A DNA stretch of 64,000 bases, from positions 4,644,501-4,708,500 of the forward strand of contig NC_021505.1 of NCBI RefSeq assembly GCF_000412675.1, written 5' to 3'. Both the position numbers and the translations under genes were made by a program. This DNA is from Pseudomonas putida NBRC 14164 (lineage in GTDB: Bacteria; Pseudomonadota; Gammaproteobacteria; Pseudomonadales; Pseudomonadaceae). This document shows positions 27,421 through 36,855 of this stretch, one piece after another; position 1 is the first letter of the stretch, and every line of letters begins with the position of its first letter. The notes beneath the pieces were generated by a model. It had not been told where the DNA came from, searched no databases, and saw only the letters and a list, made by a program, of their open reading frames with translations.

Positions 27421-28488
27421 TTACCAGCGAAAACGCAGGCCGTCGAACGGCTTGGGCGCAGGCGAGGCCGGCGCGGGTTGCTCACCCGTCGCACTCGCGA
27501 CCGGGGCTGGCGTAACGGGCACTGCAGGCGCCTGCTCGACGGGTAGCTCCTGCAACTTGGCCAGGCCAAGCTGGGCACGCAATTGCTCGCGGTTGCCGGT
27601 CACGCCATAGGTCAGGGTGGTGCCTTCAACCATCTTCAGGCGCGGGCCGTAGGGCTCAAGTACGCGGGCAAGCTCGGCATAGCGCTGCAGGCTCATCCCC
27701 TGTACCTGCACCTGCATCTGGCTACTGGCGCCCGGTCGGGCGACGTAACGCGGCGCCAGGCGGCTGCTTACCGCCAGCATAACCGCATCGGCCAAGGCTG
27801 CCGGGTCGGCCCCTTCGGCAGTACCCTGCTCACGCTGGTCGCCCAGCCACAGTTGCCACTTGCCCTGCCATTTGCCATCGGCTTCCTGGGCATGTACCGC
27901 CAGCAAGGCGTCGGCGCCATAGCGCTCGGAGGCCTCACGCAATGGTGCCGGGTCGCTGCCTTCGATCTGCTTGGCATTGGCCACCAGTTGCTCCTGCAGG
28001 TCGGCCAGCGGCAGGCGCAGCGGCAAGCCACGGTGCTGGGCGGCACGACGCAGAGGCTGGGCGCTGGCCTGGCCGTCACCGACCAGGCTGCTGCCGTCGA
28101 CACTGTCATTCAGCCACCAGCCGAGAATCGAAGGCCGATTGCTGCCCCACAGCGCGAGGCCGGCCTTGCGCAGGGCACGCTCGGTACTGCCGGGGTCGAA
28201 CTCCACCAGCACCGACTCGGGCGGGCCGGCTTCGCTGCCAACCTGGTTGATGATTTGCTGCGGGTCCTTGCGCAGCTCGGCCAGCGCCGGGCTCTGCGCG
28301 GCCTTGGCGTCGCCGGTCAGGCGCAGCACCAGCGTGTCGAGGGCTTTGGCGGTAGCTGCGGTCCGGGCTTCAGGGCCCTGCCCTGCGACCGGCTCGCGTA
28401 CCTGATAAAGGCCGGAGACGTTTTCAGCCTGAGCGGTGGCCGCTACCAGGGCCATGCAACCGGCTGCCAGAATATTGAAAAAACGCAT
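27421..28488 (-). CDS. DUF2066 periplasmic protein
   Basis: 355 residues. A signal peptide ends near ATAQA-EN (residue 21). The N-terminal half has the DUF2066 pattern (YQVREPV, ALDTLVLRLTGD, LVEFDPGSTERALRKAGLALWGSNRPSILGW split over two strands) and the C-terminal tail is Pro/Ala-rich. Function is unknown; across Pseudomonas it stands divergent from purM. Likely co-transcribed with the downstream PerM gene and hda. Confidence 0.85.
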   Translation of the reverse strand: MRFFNILAAGCMALVAATAQAENVSGLYQVREPVAGQGPEARTAATAKALDTLVLRLTGDAKAAQSPALAELRKDPQQIINQVGSEAGPPESVLVEFDPGSTERALRKAGLALWGSNRPSILGWWLNDSVDGSSLVGDGQASAQPLRRAAQHRGLPLRLPLADLQEQLVANAKQIEGSDPAPLREASERYGADALLAVHAQEADGKWQGKWQLWLGDQREQGTAEGADPAALADAVMLAVSSRLAPRYVARPGASSQMQVQVQGMSLQRYAELARVLEPYGPRLKMVEGTTLTYGVTGNREQLRAQLGLAKLQELPVEQAPAVPVTPAPVASATGEQPAPASPAPKPFDGLRFRW

Positions 28489-28743
28489 GGAGGATTCCTG
28501 TCCAGTCGAGCACGAAGCTCGCTACTTGCAGCTTATACACATGCAACCACATCAACCACCCTCGGCCCTTTTTCAACAATTTACCGCCCTGCCCGTCGGC
28601 CTGAGGATGGCCGCTGCCCGGCAACCCTGATAAAATCGCGCGCCTTCACAGACCACTGATGTTTCAGGCAGCCGCCGCTTACCCGCCGGTCTTGGCCGTC
28701 ATGGTCGTTTTTAAGAATCCCTCCCTCCTAAAGGCCTGGATCA
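28489..28743. other. Divergent intergenic region between DUF2066 gene and purM
   Basis: 255 bp expected to hold both promoters. I could not identify a clear PurR-type operator or promoter boxes. Confidence 0.5.
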
Positions 28744-29802
28744 ATGAGCAAGCAACCCTCCCTGAGCTACAAGGACGCCGGTGTAGACATCGACGCCGGC
28801 GAAGCACTGGTCGAACGCATCAAGGGCGTGGCAAAGCGCACTGCACGCCCTGAAGTCATGGGTGGCCTGGGCGGCTTCGGCGCCCTCTGCGAGATCCCGG
28901 CCGGCTACAAGCAGCCAGTGCTGGTCTCCGGCACCGACGGGGTCGGCACCAAGCTGCGCCTGGCGCTGAACCTGAACAAGCACGACAGCATCGGCCAGGA
29001 CCTGGTCGCCATGTGCGTCAACGACCTGGTGGTGTGCGGCGCCGAGCCGCTATTCTTCCTCGACTACTACGCCACCGGCAAACTGAACGTTGACGTAGCT
29101 GCCACCGTCGTCACCGGCATTGGCGCCGGTTGCGAACTGGCCGGTTGCTCGCTGGTTGGTGGTGAAACCGCCGAAATGCCTGGCATGTACGAAGGCGAAG
29201 ACTACGACCTGGCCGGCTTCTGCGTCGGCGTGGTGGAAAAGGCCGAGATCATCGACGGCTCCAAGGTTGCCACTGGCGACGCGCTGATCGCCCTGCCGTC
29301 CTCGGGCCCGCACTCCAACGGCTACTCGCTGATCCGCAAGATCCTCGAAGTGTCCGCCACCGACATCGAGAACACCCAGCTGGACGGCAAGCCGCTGACC
29401 GACCTGCTGATGGCGCCTACCCGCATCTACGTCAAGCCGCTGTTGCAGCTGATCAAGAACACCGGTGCCGTGAAGGCCATGGCCCACATCACCGGTGGCG
29501 GCCTGCTGGACAACATCCCGCGCGTACTGCCGAAAAACGCCCAGGCCGTGGTTGACGTCGCCAGCTGGCAGCGCCCGGTGGTATTCGACTTCCTGCAGGA
29601 AAAAGGCAACGTCGACGAGCATGAAATGCACCGCGTGCTGAACTGCGGCGTCGGCATGGTCATCTGCGTCGCCCAGGATCAGGTCGAAGCTGCCCTGAAC
29701 GAACTGCGCGCCGCCGGTGAGCAGCCATGGGTCATCGGCCACATCGCCGAAGCCGCCGAAGGCGCCGCCCAGGTCGAGCTGCAAAACCTCAAGGCACACT
29801 GA
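28744..29802 (+). CDS. purM: Phosphoribosylformylglycinamidine cyclo-ligase
   Basis: 352 residues, standard length. [20 protein letters not shown] opens the protein, [14 protein letters not shown] binds substrate, and [14 protein letters not shown]-type residues ([12 protein letters not shown]) and [15 protein letters not shown] complete the ATP site. It performs step five of purine synthesis. The stop overlaps the purN start (TGATG). Confidence 0.97.
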   Translation: MSKQPSLSYKDAGVDIDAGEALVERIKGVAKRTARPEVMGGLGGFGALCEIPAGYKQPVLVSGTDGVGTKLRLALNLNKHDSIGQDLVAMCVNDLVVCGAEPLFFLDYYATGKLNVDVAATVVTGIGAGCELAGCSLVGGETAEMPGMYEGEDYDLAGFCVGVVEKAEIIDGSKVATGDALIALPSSGPHSNGYSLIRKILEVSATDIENTQLDGKPLTDLLMAPTRIYVKPLLQLIKNTGAVKAMAHITGGGLLDNIPRVLPKNAQAVVDVASWQRPVVFDFLQEKGNVDEHEMHRVLNCGVGMVICVAQDQVEAALNELRAAGEQPWVIGHIAEAAEGAAQVELQNLKAH

Positions 29803-30455
29803 TGCCGAGCAAGACCTGCAATGTAGTGGTGTTGCTGTCGGGTTCCGGCAGCAACCTGCAAGCCCTGATCGACAGCTGCCAAGGCCAGGACAGCCCGGTG
29901 CGCATCCGTGCGGTGGTTTCCAACCGCGCCGATGCCTACGGCCTGCAACGTGCGGCGGCGGCCGGCATCGACACCGTCGTGCTCGACCACACCCAGTTCG
30001 ACGGCCGTGAAGCCTTCGATGCCGCACTGGTTGCGCGCATCGACGGTTTTGCCCCGGACCTGGTGGTGCTGGCCGGTTTCATGCGTATCCTCAGTGGCGG
30101 CTTCGTACGCCACTATCAGGGCCGCCTGCTCAACATCCACCCGTCGCTGCTGCCCAGATACAAGGGCCTGCATACCCATCGCCGGGCGCTGGAGGCAGGC
30201 GACGCCGAGCATGGCTGCAGCGTACACTTCGTGACTGAGGAACTCGATGGCGGCCCACTGGTCGTACAGGCTGTGGTACCGGTGGCGTCTGACGACACCG
30301 TCGAAAGCCTGGCCCAGCGGGTACACCACCAGGAACACCTGATCTACCCGCTGGCGGTGCGCTGGTTCGCTGAAGGGCGCTTGCGCCTTGGCGAACAGGG
30401 TGCATTACTGGATGGCCAGCCGCTGGCGGCCAGCGGTCACTTGATTCGATCCTAG
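29802..30455 (+). CDS. purN: Phosphoribosylglycinamide formyltransferase
   Basis: 217 residues. VVLLSGSGSNLQALIDSC is the phosphate loop, and the catalytic Asn-His-Asp set lies in NIHPSLLPRYKG and the later ELDGGP loop. It formylates GAR with 10-formyl-THF. The ATG at 29802 overlaps the purM stop, so translation is coupled; an upstream in-frame ATG at 29727 lies inside purM and is rejected. Confidence 0.96.
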   Translation: MPSKTCNVVVLLSGSGSNLQALIDSCQGQDSPVRIRAVVSNRADAYGLQRAAAAGIDTVVLDHTQFDGREAFDAALVARIDGFAPDLVVLAGFMRILSGGFVRHYQGRLLNIHPSLLPRYKGLHTHRRALEAGDAEHGCSVHFVTEELDGGPLVVQAVVPVASDDTVESLAQRVHHQEHLIYPLAVRWFAEGRLRLGEQGALLDGQPLAASGHLIRS

Positions 30456-30463
30456 GAGAATTT

Positions 30464-31174
30464 ATGCGTCGCGCCCTGCTCTTGGCTCTCGCCGTGCTTG
30501 CCCTGCCCCTCCAGGCAGCTGATCTCAAGCCTTTCTCGGCCAGCTACACCGCCGACTGGAAGCAGCTGCCCATGAGTGGCACCGCCGAGCGCAGCCTGGT
30601 CAAGAATGCCAACGGTACCTGGGACCTTAACTTCAAGGCTTCCATGATGATCGCCAGCCTGACCGAGCAAAGCACCCTGCGCCTGGAAAACGATACCCTG
30701 CTGCCGCAGAAGTACCACTTCGAGCGCGGCGGCCTGGGCAAAGCCAAGAAGGTCGATTTGAACTTCGACTGGACCGGCAAGAAGGTCACCGGCAGCGACC
30801 GTGGCGATGCAGTCAGCCTGCCGCTGAACCGTGGCGTGCTGGACAAGTCGTCCTACCAGCTGGCCCTGCAGCATGATGTAGCCGCCGGCAAGAAAAGCAT
30901 GACCTACCAGGTCGTTGACGGTGACGAGATCGACACCTACGACTTCCGCGTGCTGGGCACTGAAAAGGTCGCCACCAAGACCGGCCAGGTTGATGCAGTG
31001 AAGGTCGAGCGTGTGCGCGACCCGAGCCAGAGCAAGCGCATCACCGAGCTGTGGTTCGCCAAAAATTGGGACTACCTGCTGGTGCAACTGCGCCAGGTCG
31101 AGACGGATGGCAAGGAGTACGTGATCGTGCTGCAGGATGGCACGGTCGATGGCAAGCCGGTGAAAGGCAACTGA
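30464..31174 (+). CDS. DUF3108 periplasmic protein
   Basis: 236 residues. A signal peptide ends near LPLQA-AD. The rest is beta-rich with the DUF3108 pattern (FSASYTADWKQLPMSGTAER at the N-terminus, KRITELWFAKNWDYLLVQL near the end), a LolA/lipocalin-like half barrel. It follows purN by 8 bp and shares its transcript up to the terminator at 31197. Function is unknown. Confidence 0.85.
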   Translation: MRRALLLALAVLALPLQAADLKPFSASYTADWKQLPMSGTAERSLVKNANGTWDLNFKASMMIASLTEQSTLRLENDTLLPQKYHFERGGLGKAKKVDLNFDWTGKKVTGSDRGDAVSLPLNRGVLDKSSYQLALQHDVAAGKKSMTYQVVDGDEIDTYDFRVLGTEKVATKTGQVDAVKVERVRDPSQSKRITELWFAKNWDYLLVQLRQVETDGKEYVIVLQDGTVDGKPVKGN

Positions 31175-31196
31175 TCCAGCACCGCCTGCTACCCCC

Positions 31197-31224
31197 AAAG
31201 CCCCGCCCAGTGCGGGGCTTTTTC
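31197..31224 (+). terminator. Terminator of the purMN-DUF3108 operon
   Basis: AAAGCCCCGC-CCAGT-GCGGGGCTTTTT: GC stem followed by a T-tract. Confidence 0.9.
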
Positions 31225-31245
31225 ATGCTTTCCGGGGCCGCTCTG

Positions 31246-31285
31246 CGGCCCTGTCGCGACACAAGGCCGCTCCTGCTAAAAGCCA
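31246..31285. repeat. REP-like element, divergent type
   Basis: GCGGCCCTGTCGCGACACAA followed by GGCCGCTCCTGC, a variant of the REP family with a TCGCGA centre. Confidence 0.55.
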
Positions 31286-31407
31286 GGCCCGGGAGCCGTA
31301 CATGAAACTTGTTTCATGGCTGTTTTATTTACTTAGCCTGCTAACAAACTCTATAAAGAAGGTGTGCGACACACTGTCGCAGCCAACTGAAGAAGTGGAG
31401 TTTACCG

Positions 31408-31590
31408 ATGACAGTCCAAGTAACCGAACGCGACGAATCGAAAATGTCCCACGAAGGCCTGGCCGCTGGCGTGCGGATCTGGGATGTGCACCAACAAGGC
31501 CAACTGGTGGGCATGTTCCACAATGAACACGAAGCACACCAGTACCGCGCAGAGCTGGAAGTCCTGGAAAGCCAGCGCACCACGCAGTGA
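31408..31590 (+). CDS. Small hypothetical protein, 60 aa
   Basis: 60 residues, acidic and soluble: an N-terminal half ending in GVRIWDVHQQGQLVGMF and a helix HEAHQYRAELEVLES. No family recognised. GGAG at 31397-31400 gives a good start. A strong bidirectional terminator follows, so it is likely a single-gene transcript. Confidence 0.7.
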   Translation: MTVQVTERDESKMSHEGLAAGVRIWDVHQQGQLVGMFHNEHEAHQYRAELEVLESQRTTQ

Positions 31591-31604
31591 GCACTCTTCA
31601 AATG

Positions 31605-31630
31605 AAAAACCCCGCCAAGGCGGGGTTTTT
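31605..31630. terminator. Bidirectional terminator
   Basis: AAAAACCCCGCC-AAGG-CGGGGTTTTT lies between the convergent small gene and the DUF2058 gene, with A and T tracts on both sides. Confidence 0.92.
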
Positions 31631-31635
31631 CGCGT

Positions 31636-32175
31636 TTACCACATGAGGTCGTCCGGGATCTTGTAGGCAGCGTACGGGTCGTCTTCGTCCGCTTCCTCGA
31701 CATGGGTGTTGAGCAACAGGATGCGGTTGGGGTCGCGCTCCTGGATCTTCACCGCCGCCTCACGGGGAATGACCTCATAGCCGCCGGCATGGGCCACGAC
31801 CGCCAGTGCGCCGTTACTCAACCGGGTCCGCATCAGGGCGTTGACGGCAATGCGCTTGACCTTCTTGTCATCGACGAAGTTGTAGTAATCCTCGGTGTTC
31901 AGCTTGGGCAGGCGCGTGGCTTCGATCAACTGCTTGATCTGTGCGGCACGGGCTTTCTGCTCAGCCTTTTCCTGCTGCTGGCGGTTCAGTTCCTGGTCGC
32001 GCTTGACCTTTTCGGCCATGGCTTCCTTGGCGATGCGCTGTTGGCTGTCGTCGACTTCGACCTGGCCTTTGTGCTCCATGCGCTTCTGTTTCTTTTCAGC
32101 TTTGTTGGTCTGCGAGACCTGTTTCTGGTTGACCAGACCGGCTTTGAGCAATTGGTCGCGAAGGGAAAGGCTCAT
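31636..32175 (-). CDS. DUF2058 (YaiL-like) protein
   Basis: 179 residues. It starts MSLSLRDQLLKAGLVNQKQ, continues with a long Lys/Glu/Gln-rich helix (residues 20-80) and ends in a small globular domain (KKVKRIAVNALMRTRLSNGAL). This is the DUF2058/YaiL layout: nucleoprotein-like, function unknown. It is the last gene after mazG. Confidence 0.85.
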   Translation of the reverse strand: MSLSLRDQLLKAGLVNQKQVSQTNKAEKKQKRMEHKGQVEVDDSQQRIAKEAMAEKVKRDQELNRQQQEKAEQKARAAQIKQLIEATRLPKLNTEDYYNFVDDKKVKRIAVNALMRTRLSNGALAVVAHAGGYEVIPREAAVKIQERDPNRILLLNTHVEEADEDDPYAAYKIPDDLMW

Positions 32176-32201
32176 GAATGTTCACTCACTTATGCAACAG
32201 C

Positions 32202-33035
32202 TCAGCCGCAGCTGGGCAGGTTCTTTTCCTGACGTTTGGCTTCACCCCAAAGGGCGTCCAGTTCGTCAAGGTTACAATCTTCAATGGGGCGGCCACTGTC
32301 GCGCAATGCTTGCTCGATAAAACGGAAACGTCGCTCGAACTTGCGGTTGGCACGGCGCAGGGCATTTTCAGGGTCTTGCTTGAGATGGCGAGCCAGGTTG
32401 ACGGCGGCAAACAACAGGTCGCCGACCTCATCCTCGATCGCATCGGCATCACCGTCGGCCATGGCCTGCAGTACTTCATCCAGCTCTTCGCGCACCTTGT
32501 CCAGCACCGGCAATGCTTCGGGCCAGTCGAAACCGACCGTGGCCGCACGTTTCTGCAGTTTGGCTGCCCGTGACAGGGCCGGCAAGGCCGACGGTACATC
32601 GTCGAGCAGCGACAATTGCTCGGGCGTGCTTTTCTCGGCACGTTCCTGCGCCTTGATCTCTTCCCAGCGTGACTTGACCTGGGCCTCGTTCAGGCTGGGG
32701 GTGTCCAGCGGCGCATAGAGCTCGCCAGTGGGGAATACATGCGGATGGCGGCGAATCAGCTTGCGGGTAATGCTGTCCACCACGCCATCGAACTCGAAAC
32801 GCCCCTCTTCCCGGGCCAGTTGGCTGTAGTAGACCACCTGGAACAGCAAGTCGCCTAGCTCACCCTGCAGGTGCTCGAAGTCGCCGCGCTCGATGGTGTC
32901 GGCGACCTCGTAGGCTTCCTCGATGGTGTGGGCAACGATACTCGCGTAGTTCTGCTTCAGGTCCCACGGGCAGCCGTACTGCGGGTCGCGCAGACGGGCC
33001 ATGAGGTGCAGCAGGTCTTGGAGGGTGTAGGTCAT
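32202..33035 (-). CDS. mazG: Nucleoside triphosphate pyrophosphohydrolase MazG
   Basis: 277 residues with two MazG folds. The first has CPWDLKQNYASIVAHTIEEAYEVADTIE (EExxE metal ligands), the second VREELDEVLQAMADGDADAIEDEVGDLLFA. It hydrolyses non-canonical or surplus NTPs and in E. coli lowers ppGpp, which fits its place directly downstream of relA. Confidence 0.94.
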   Translation of the reverse strand: MTYTLQDLLHLMARLRDPQYGCPWDLKQNYASIVAHTIEEAYEVADTIERGDFEHLQGELGDLLFQVVYYSQLAREEGRFEFDGVVDSITRKLIRRHPHVFPTGELYAPLDTPSLNEAQVKSRWEEIKAQERAEKSTPEQLSLLDDVPSALPALSRAAKLQKRAATVGFDWPEALPVLDKVREELDEVLQAMADGDADAIEDEVGDLLFAAVNLARHLKQDPENALRRANRKFERRFRFIEQALRDSGRPIEDCNLDELDALWGEAKRQEKNLPSCG

Positions 33036-33057
33036 CTAGGCAGGTCCTTCGGCGGTG

Positions 33058-33153
33058 GCTTCTTCGCGGGCTTGCCCGCTCCCCCAGGATGGCTACAGGA
33101 TCGAGTACCTGTAACGTACCTGTGGGAGCGGGTTTACCCGCGAAGCAGGCGCC
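33058..33153. repeat. Inverted REP pair between mazG and relA
   Basis: TTCGCGGGCTTGCCCGCTCC at 33061-33080 and its inverted partner TGTGGGAGCGGGTTTACCCG at 33121-33140 occupy most of the gap. Confidence 0.85.
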
Positions 33154-33159
33154 CCGGTC

Positions 33160-35400
33160 TCAAGGGGTTCTATTACGCCGCGTCTCGATGATGTTCGGCA
33201 ACTGCGAAATTCGTCCCAGCAGGCGCCCCAGCGCGTCCAGGCCCGGAATCTCGATGGTCAGCGACATCAGCGCCGTATTGTCTTCCTTGTTCGAGCGGGT
33301 GTTCACCGCCAGCACGTTGATCTTCTCGTTCAGCAGCACCTGCGACACATCGCGCAGCAGCCCTGGGCGGTCGTAGGCGCGGATGACGATGTCGACCGGG
33401 TAGGTCTGCACCGGGATCGGCCCCCAGCTCACCTGGATCATGCGCTCCGGCTCCTTGCCCGCCAGTTGCAGCACCGAGGCGCAGTCCTGGCGGTGGATGC
33501 TCACGCCTCGGCCCTGGGTGATGTAACCGACAATGGCATCGCCCGGCAGTGGCTGGCAGCACCCGGCCATCTGCGTCAGCAGGTTGCCGACCCCCTGAAT
33601 CTGGATGTCACCACGCTTGCCGGTACGCGGCCCGGAAGGCTTGCGCGGCACCAGCTCGATCTGCTCGATACGCTCGGGCTCCAGCAACTGCTGAGCGGCG
33701 TTGACCAGGTGGGCCAGGCGCAGGTCGCCCGCGCCGAGCGAGGCGAACATGTCCTCGGCGGTCTTGACGTTGGTCTTCTCGGCCAGCCGTTCGAAGTCCA
33801 CCTGCGGCAAGCCCAGGCGGCTGAGCTCGCGCTCGAGCAAGGTCTTGCCGGCGGCGACGTTCTGGTCACGCGCCTGCAGTTTGAACCAGTGCACGATCTT
33901 GGCCCGCGCCCGCGAGGTGGTGACGTAGCCCAGGTTGGAGTTCAACCAGTCACGGCTGGGGTTGCCGTGCTTGCTGGTGATGATCTCCACCTGCTCACCG
34001 GTCTGCAGGCTGTAGTTCAGCGGCACGATACGGCCGTTGATCTTGGCACCCCGGCAGTTGTGGCCGATCTCGGTGTGCACACGGTAGGCGAAGTCCAGCG
34101 GGGTGGCCCCTTTGGGCAGGTCGATGGCGTGGCCGTCAGGGGTGAACACGTAGACCCGGTCCGGCTCGATGTCGACCCGCAACTGCTCGACCAGGCCACC
34201 GATGTCGCCCAGCTCTTCGTGCCATTCCAGCACCTGGCGCAGCCAGGAGATCTTCTCTTCGTAATGGTTGGAGCTGGGCTTGACGTCGGTGCCCTTGTAG
34301 CGCCAGTGGGCACAAACCCCCAGCTCGGCCTCTTCATGCATGCCGTGGGTGCGGATCTGCACTTCCAGCACCTTGCCCTCGGGGCCGATCACTGCGGTGT
34401 GCAGCGAGCGGTAGCCGTTTTCCTTGGGGTTGGCGATGTAGTCGTCGAACTCTTTGGGGATGTGCCGCCACAGCGTGTGCACGATACCCAGCGCGGTGTA
34501 GCAGTCGCGAATTTCCGGCACCAGCACGCGTACTGCACGCACGTCGTAGATCTGGCTGAATTCCAGGCCTTTGCGCTGCATCTTGCGCCAGATCGAATAG
34601 ATATGTTTCGCCCGGCCGCTGATGTCGGCATTGACGCCCGTGGCCAGCAGCTCGTTCTGCAGCTGGTTCATCACGTCGCTGATGAAGCGCTCGCGGTCCA
34701 GCCTGCGCTCGTGCAGCAGTTTGGCGATCTGCTTGTACTGGTCGGGTTCGAGGTAGCGGAAGGACAGGTCTTCCAGCTCCCACTTGATGTGGCCGATACC
34801 CAGGCGGTGCGCCAGCGGCGCATAGATGTCGAATACCTCACGCGCGACACGCAGGCGTTTCTCGTCGTCGGCGGCCTTGACCGCACGGATCGCGCAGGTA
34901 CGCTCGGCCAGCTTGATCAGTGCCACACGCACATCATCGACCATGGCCACGAGCATCTTGCGCAGGTTCTCGACCTGCGCCTGCGAGCCCAGCACCAGCG
35001 ACTGCCGCGGGCTGAGGCTGGCGCTGATGGCGGCCATGCGCAACACGCCGTCGATCAGCTTGGACACCACCGGGCCGAACCGCTGGCTGACCTCGGCCAG
35101 GGTCACCTTGCCCTCGCGTACCGAACGGTAGATGACCGCGGCCACCAGGGAATCCTGGTCCAGCTTGAGGTCAGCCAGGATTTCGGCAATTTCCAGGCCC
35201 GCCTGGAAGCTGGACGTACCGTCCGCCCAGGAATGCTTGGCCGGGTTGCCCTTTTTCTCGATCTCATGGGCAAACTCGCAGGCTTCTTTGAGCGCTGCGC
35301 GATCCAGTGCCGAATCGACGCTTACCACATGGTCCAACCATCCTTCGAGATTGATACTGCCGTCGGTGTTGACCGGCTGGTGCACTCTCACCTGTACCAT
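33160..35400 (-). CDS. relA: (p)ppGpp synthetase RelA
   Basis: 746 residues. The N-terminal hydrolase-like domain lacks the HDxxED metal motif (AAVIYRSVREGKVTLAEVSQ replaces it), which marks RelA rather than SpoT. The synthetase domain has GRAKHIYSIWRKMQRKGLEF and YDVRAVRVLV, then come TGS (VYVFTPDGHAIDLPKGATPL), a Cys-rich segment and a C-terminal ACT domain (IRAYDRPGLLRDVSQVLLNE). It makes ppGpp on ribosomes with uncharged tRNA. The ATG at 35400 fits the known N-terminus MVQVRVHQPVNTDG; an upstream extension is rejected. Confidence 0.95.
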   Translation of the reverse strand: MVQVRVHQPVNTDGSINLEGWLDHVVSVDSALDRAALKEACEFAHEIEKKGNPAKHSWADGTSSFQAGLEIAEILADLKLDQDSLVAAVIYRSVREGKVTLAEVSQRFGPVVSKLIDGVLRMAAISASLSPRQSLVLGSQAQVENLRKMLVAMVDDVRVALIKLAERTCAIRAVKAADDEKRLRVAREVFDIYAPLAHRLGIGHIKWELEDLSFRYLEPDQYKQIAKLLHERRLDRERFISDVMNQLQNELLATGVNADISGRAKHIYSIWRKMQRKGLEFSQIYDVRAVRVLVPEIRDCYTALGIVHTLWRHIPKEFDDYIANPKENGYRSLHTAVIGPEGKVLEVQIRTHGMHEEAELGVCAHWRYKGTDVKPSSNHYEEKISWLRQVLEWHEELGDIGGLVEQLRVDIEPDRVYVFTPDGHAIDLPKGATPLDFAYRVHTEIGHNCRGAKINGRIVPLNYSLQTGEQVEIITSKHGNPSRDWLNSNLGYVTTSRARAKIVHWFKLQARDQNVAAGKTLLERELSRLGLPQVDFERLAEKTNVKTAEDMFASLGAGDLRLAHLVNAAQQLLEPERIEQIELVPRKPSGPRTGKRGDIQIQGVGNLLTQMAGCCQPLPGDAIVGYITQGRGVSIHRQDCASVLQLAGKEPERMIQVSWGPIPVQTYPVDIVIRAYDRPGLLRDVSQVLLNEKINVLAVNTRSNKEDNTALMSLTIEIPGLDALGRLLGRISQLPNIIETRRNRTP

Positions 35401-35496
35401 CTTTGTTTTACCTTTCCATACAGCGCACCACGCGGGTGCGCTGGCGATCACCGTGTGGCTGCCATTCCATGGAAGCCACACCAAGGGGCCAGTCTG

Positions 35497-36855
35497 CTAG
35501 CCCGCTTCGAATAACGCCATGGCCTCGACATGCGCCGTTTGAGGAAACATGTCGAGAATCCCGGCCCTTTTTAACCGGTACCCCTGGCCGACCAGCACCT
35601 GCGCGTCTCGCGCCAGCGTGGCCGGGTTGCACGATACGTAAACCAGCCGTTTGGCCTGGAGGCGTGCGATGCCTTGCACCACCTCGAACGCACCGTCGCG
35701 CGGTGGATCCAAGAGTACCGCAGAAAAGCCCTCGGCGGCCCATCCGGTGCCTGCCAAAGGCTGCGATAAATCGGCCTGAAAAAACCGTGCGTTATGCACA
35801 TTGTTGTTCCGGGCATTGGCCGCGGCCCGATCGACCATGGCCTGTACACCTTCGACAGCCACCACCTCGCGGGCCTTGCGGGCCAGCGGCAGGGCAAAGT
35901 TGCCCAGGCCGCAGAACAGGTCCAGCACCCGCTCGTCGGCCTGCGGCGCGAGCCAGCCCAGGGCCTGCTCGATCATCGCTGTGTTGACCTGGGCATTCAC
36001 CTGCACGAAGTCACCTGGGCGCCAGGCCAGCTCAAGCTGCCACGGCGCCAGGGCAAAGCCCAGTTGCGCGGCAGGGTCCACCGGCGCCGGCTCATCTTCA
36101 CCTTGCAGCCACAGCTGGGCATTGGCCTGTTCGCAGAACGCCTGCAGCTTTGCCAGGTCTTCTGCCGGCAGCGGCGCAACGTGGCGCACCAACACCGCCT
36201 CGGCGGTGCCACTGAACAGTTCCACGTGGCCCAGCGCCTGCGGTTTGCTCAACGAGCGCAGCACCGTCGGCAAGTGGCGCAGAATCGACTGCAAGGGCTG
36301 TACCAGCACTGCACAATCGTCGATGGCAATGATGTCCTGGCTGGCTTCGGCACGGAAGCCCACCTCCAGCTGACGCGCCTTGACGTCCCAGCGCACGGCC
36401 ACACGGGCCCTCCGCCGGTAGCCGAATTCCGGCCCGCTCAGGGGTGCGGCCCATTCCTCGGGTTGCACGCCGGCCACCCGCTGCAGTTGCTCGGCCAGGG
36501 TGCGCTGCTTGAGCGCCAGCTGCGCTTCATGCGGCAGATGCTGCAGGTTGCAGCCACCACAGCGCGCATAATGGCGGCACGGTGCCTCACGGCGCTCAGG
36601 GCTGGCCTGCAGCAGACGCTCCAGGCGGGCCTCGACCACTTTGCCACGGGCGTTGAGCACCCGCGCCTCCACGGCCTCACCGGCCAGGGCACCACTGACG
36701 AACCAGGTGCGCCCGTCGAGGAAGGCGATGCCACGGCCGTCACCGGCCAGGCGCTCGATGTCCAGGCGCTGCTTCTTGCCCACGGGGACCTGGGGAGTGC
36801 GGTTGCCGCCGGCCGGCTGGAAGCGCAGGCCACTGTTGCTTTTTTTCTTGGACAT
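35497..36855 (-). CDS. rlmD: 23S rRNA (uracil-1939-C5)-methyltransferase RlmD
   Basis: 452 residues. A TRAM domain ([20 protein letters not shown]) comes first, then 4Fe-4S ligands Cys93, Cys99, Cys102 ([10 protein letters not shown]), the SAM site [15 protein letters not shown] and the catalytic Cys in [12 protein letters not shown]. It starts at the base next to the cysM stop and precedes relA by 96 bp. Confidence 0.95.
   Translation of the reverse strand: MSKKKSNSGLRFQPAGGNRTPQVPVGKKQRLDIERLAGDGRGIAFLDGRTWFVSGALAGEAVEARVLNARGKVVEARLERLLQASPERREAPCRHYARCGGCNLQHLPHEAQLALKQRTLAEQLQRVAGVQPEEWAAPLSGPEFGYRRRARVAVRWDVKARQLEVGFRAEASQDIIAIDDCAVLVQPLQSILRHLPTVLRSLSKPQALGHVELFSGTAEAVLVRHVAPLPAEDLAKLQAFCEQANAQLWLQGEDEPAPVDPAAQLGFALAPWQLELAWRPGDFVQVNAQVNTAMIEQALGWLAPQADERVLDLFCGLGNFALPLARKAREVVAVEGVQAMVDRAAANARNNNVHNARFFQADLSQPLAGTGWAAEGFSAVLLDPPRDGAFEVVQGIARLQAKRLVYVSCNPATLARDAQVLVGQGYRLKRAGILDMFPQTAHVEAMALFEAG

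Noticed and set aside
33466-35514. 682-residue frame antisense to relA
   Set aside because: Shadow; no start signal and relA is unambiguous.
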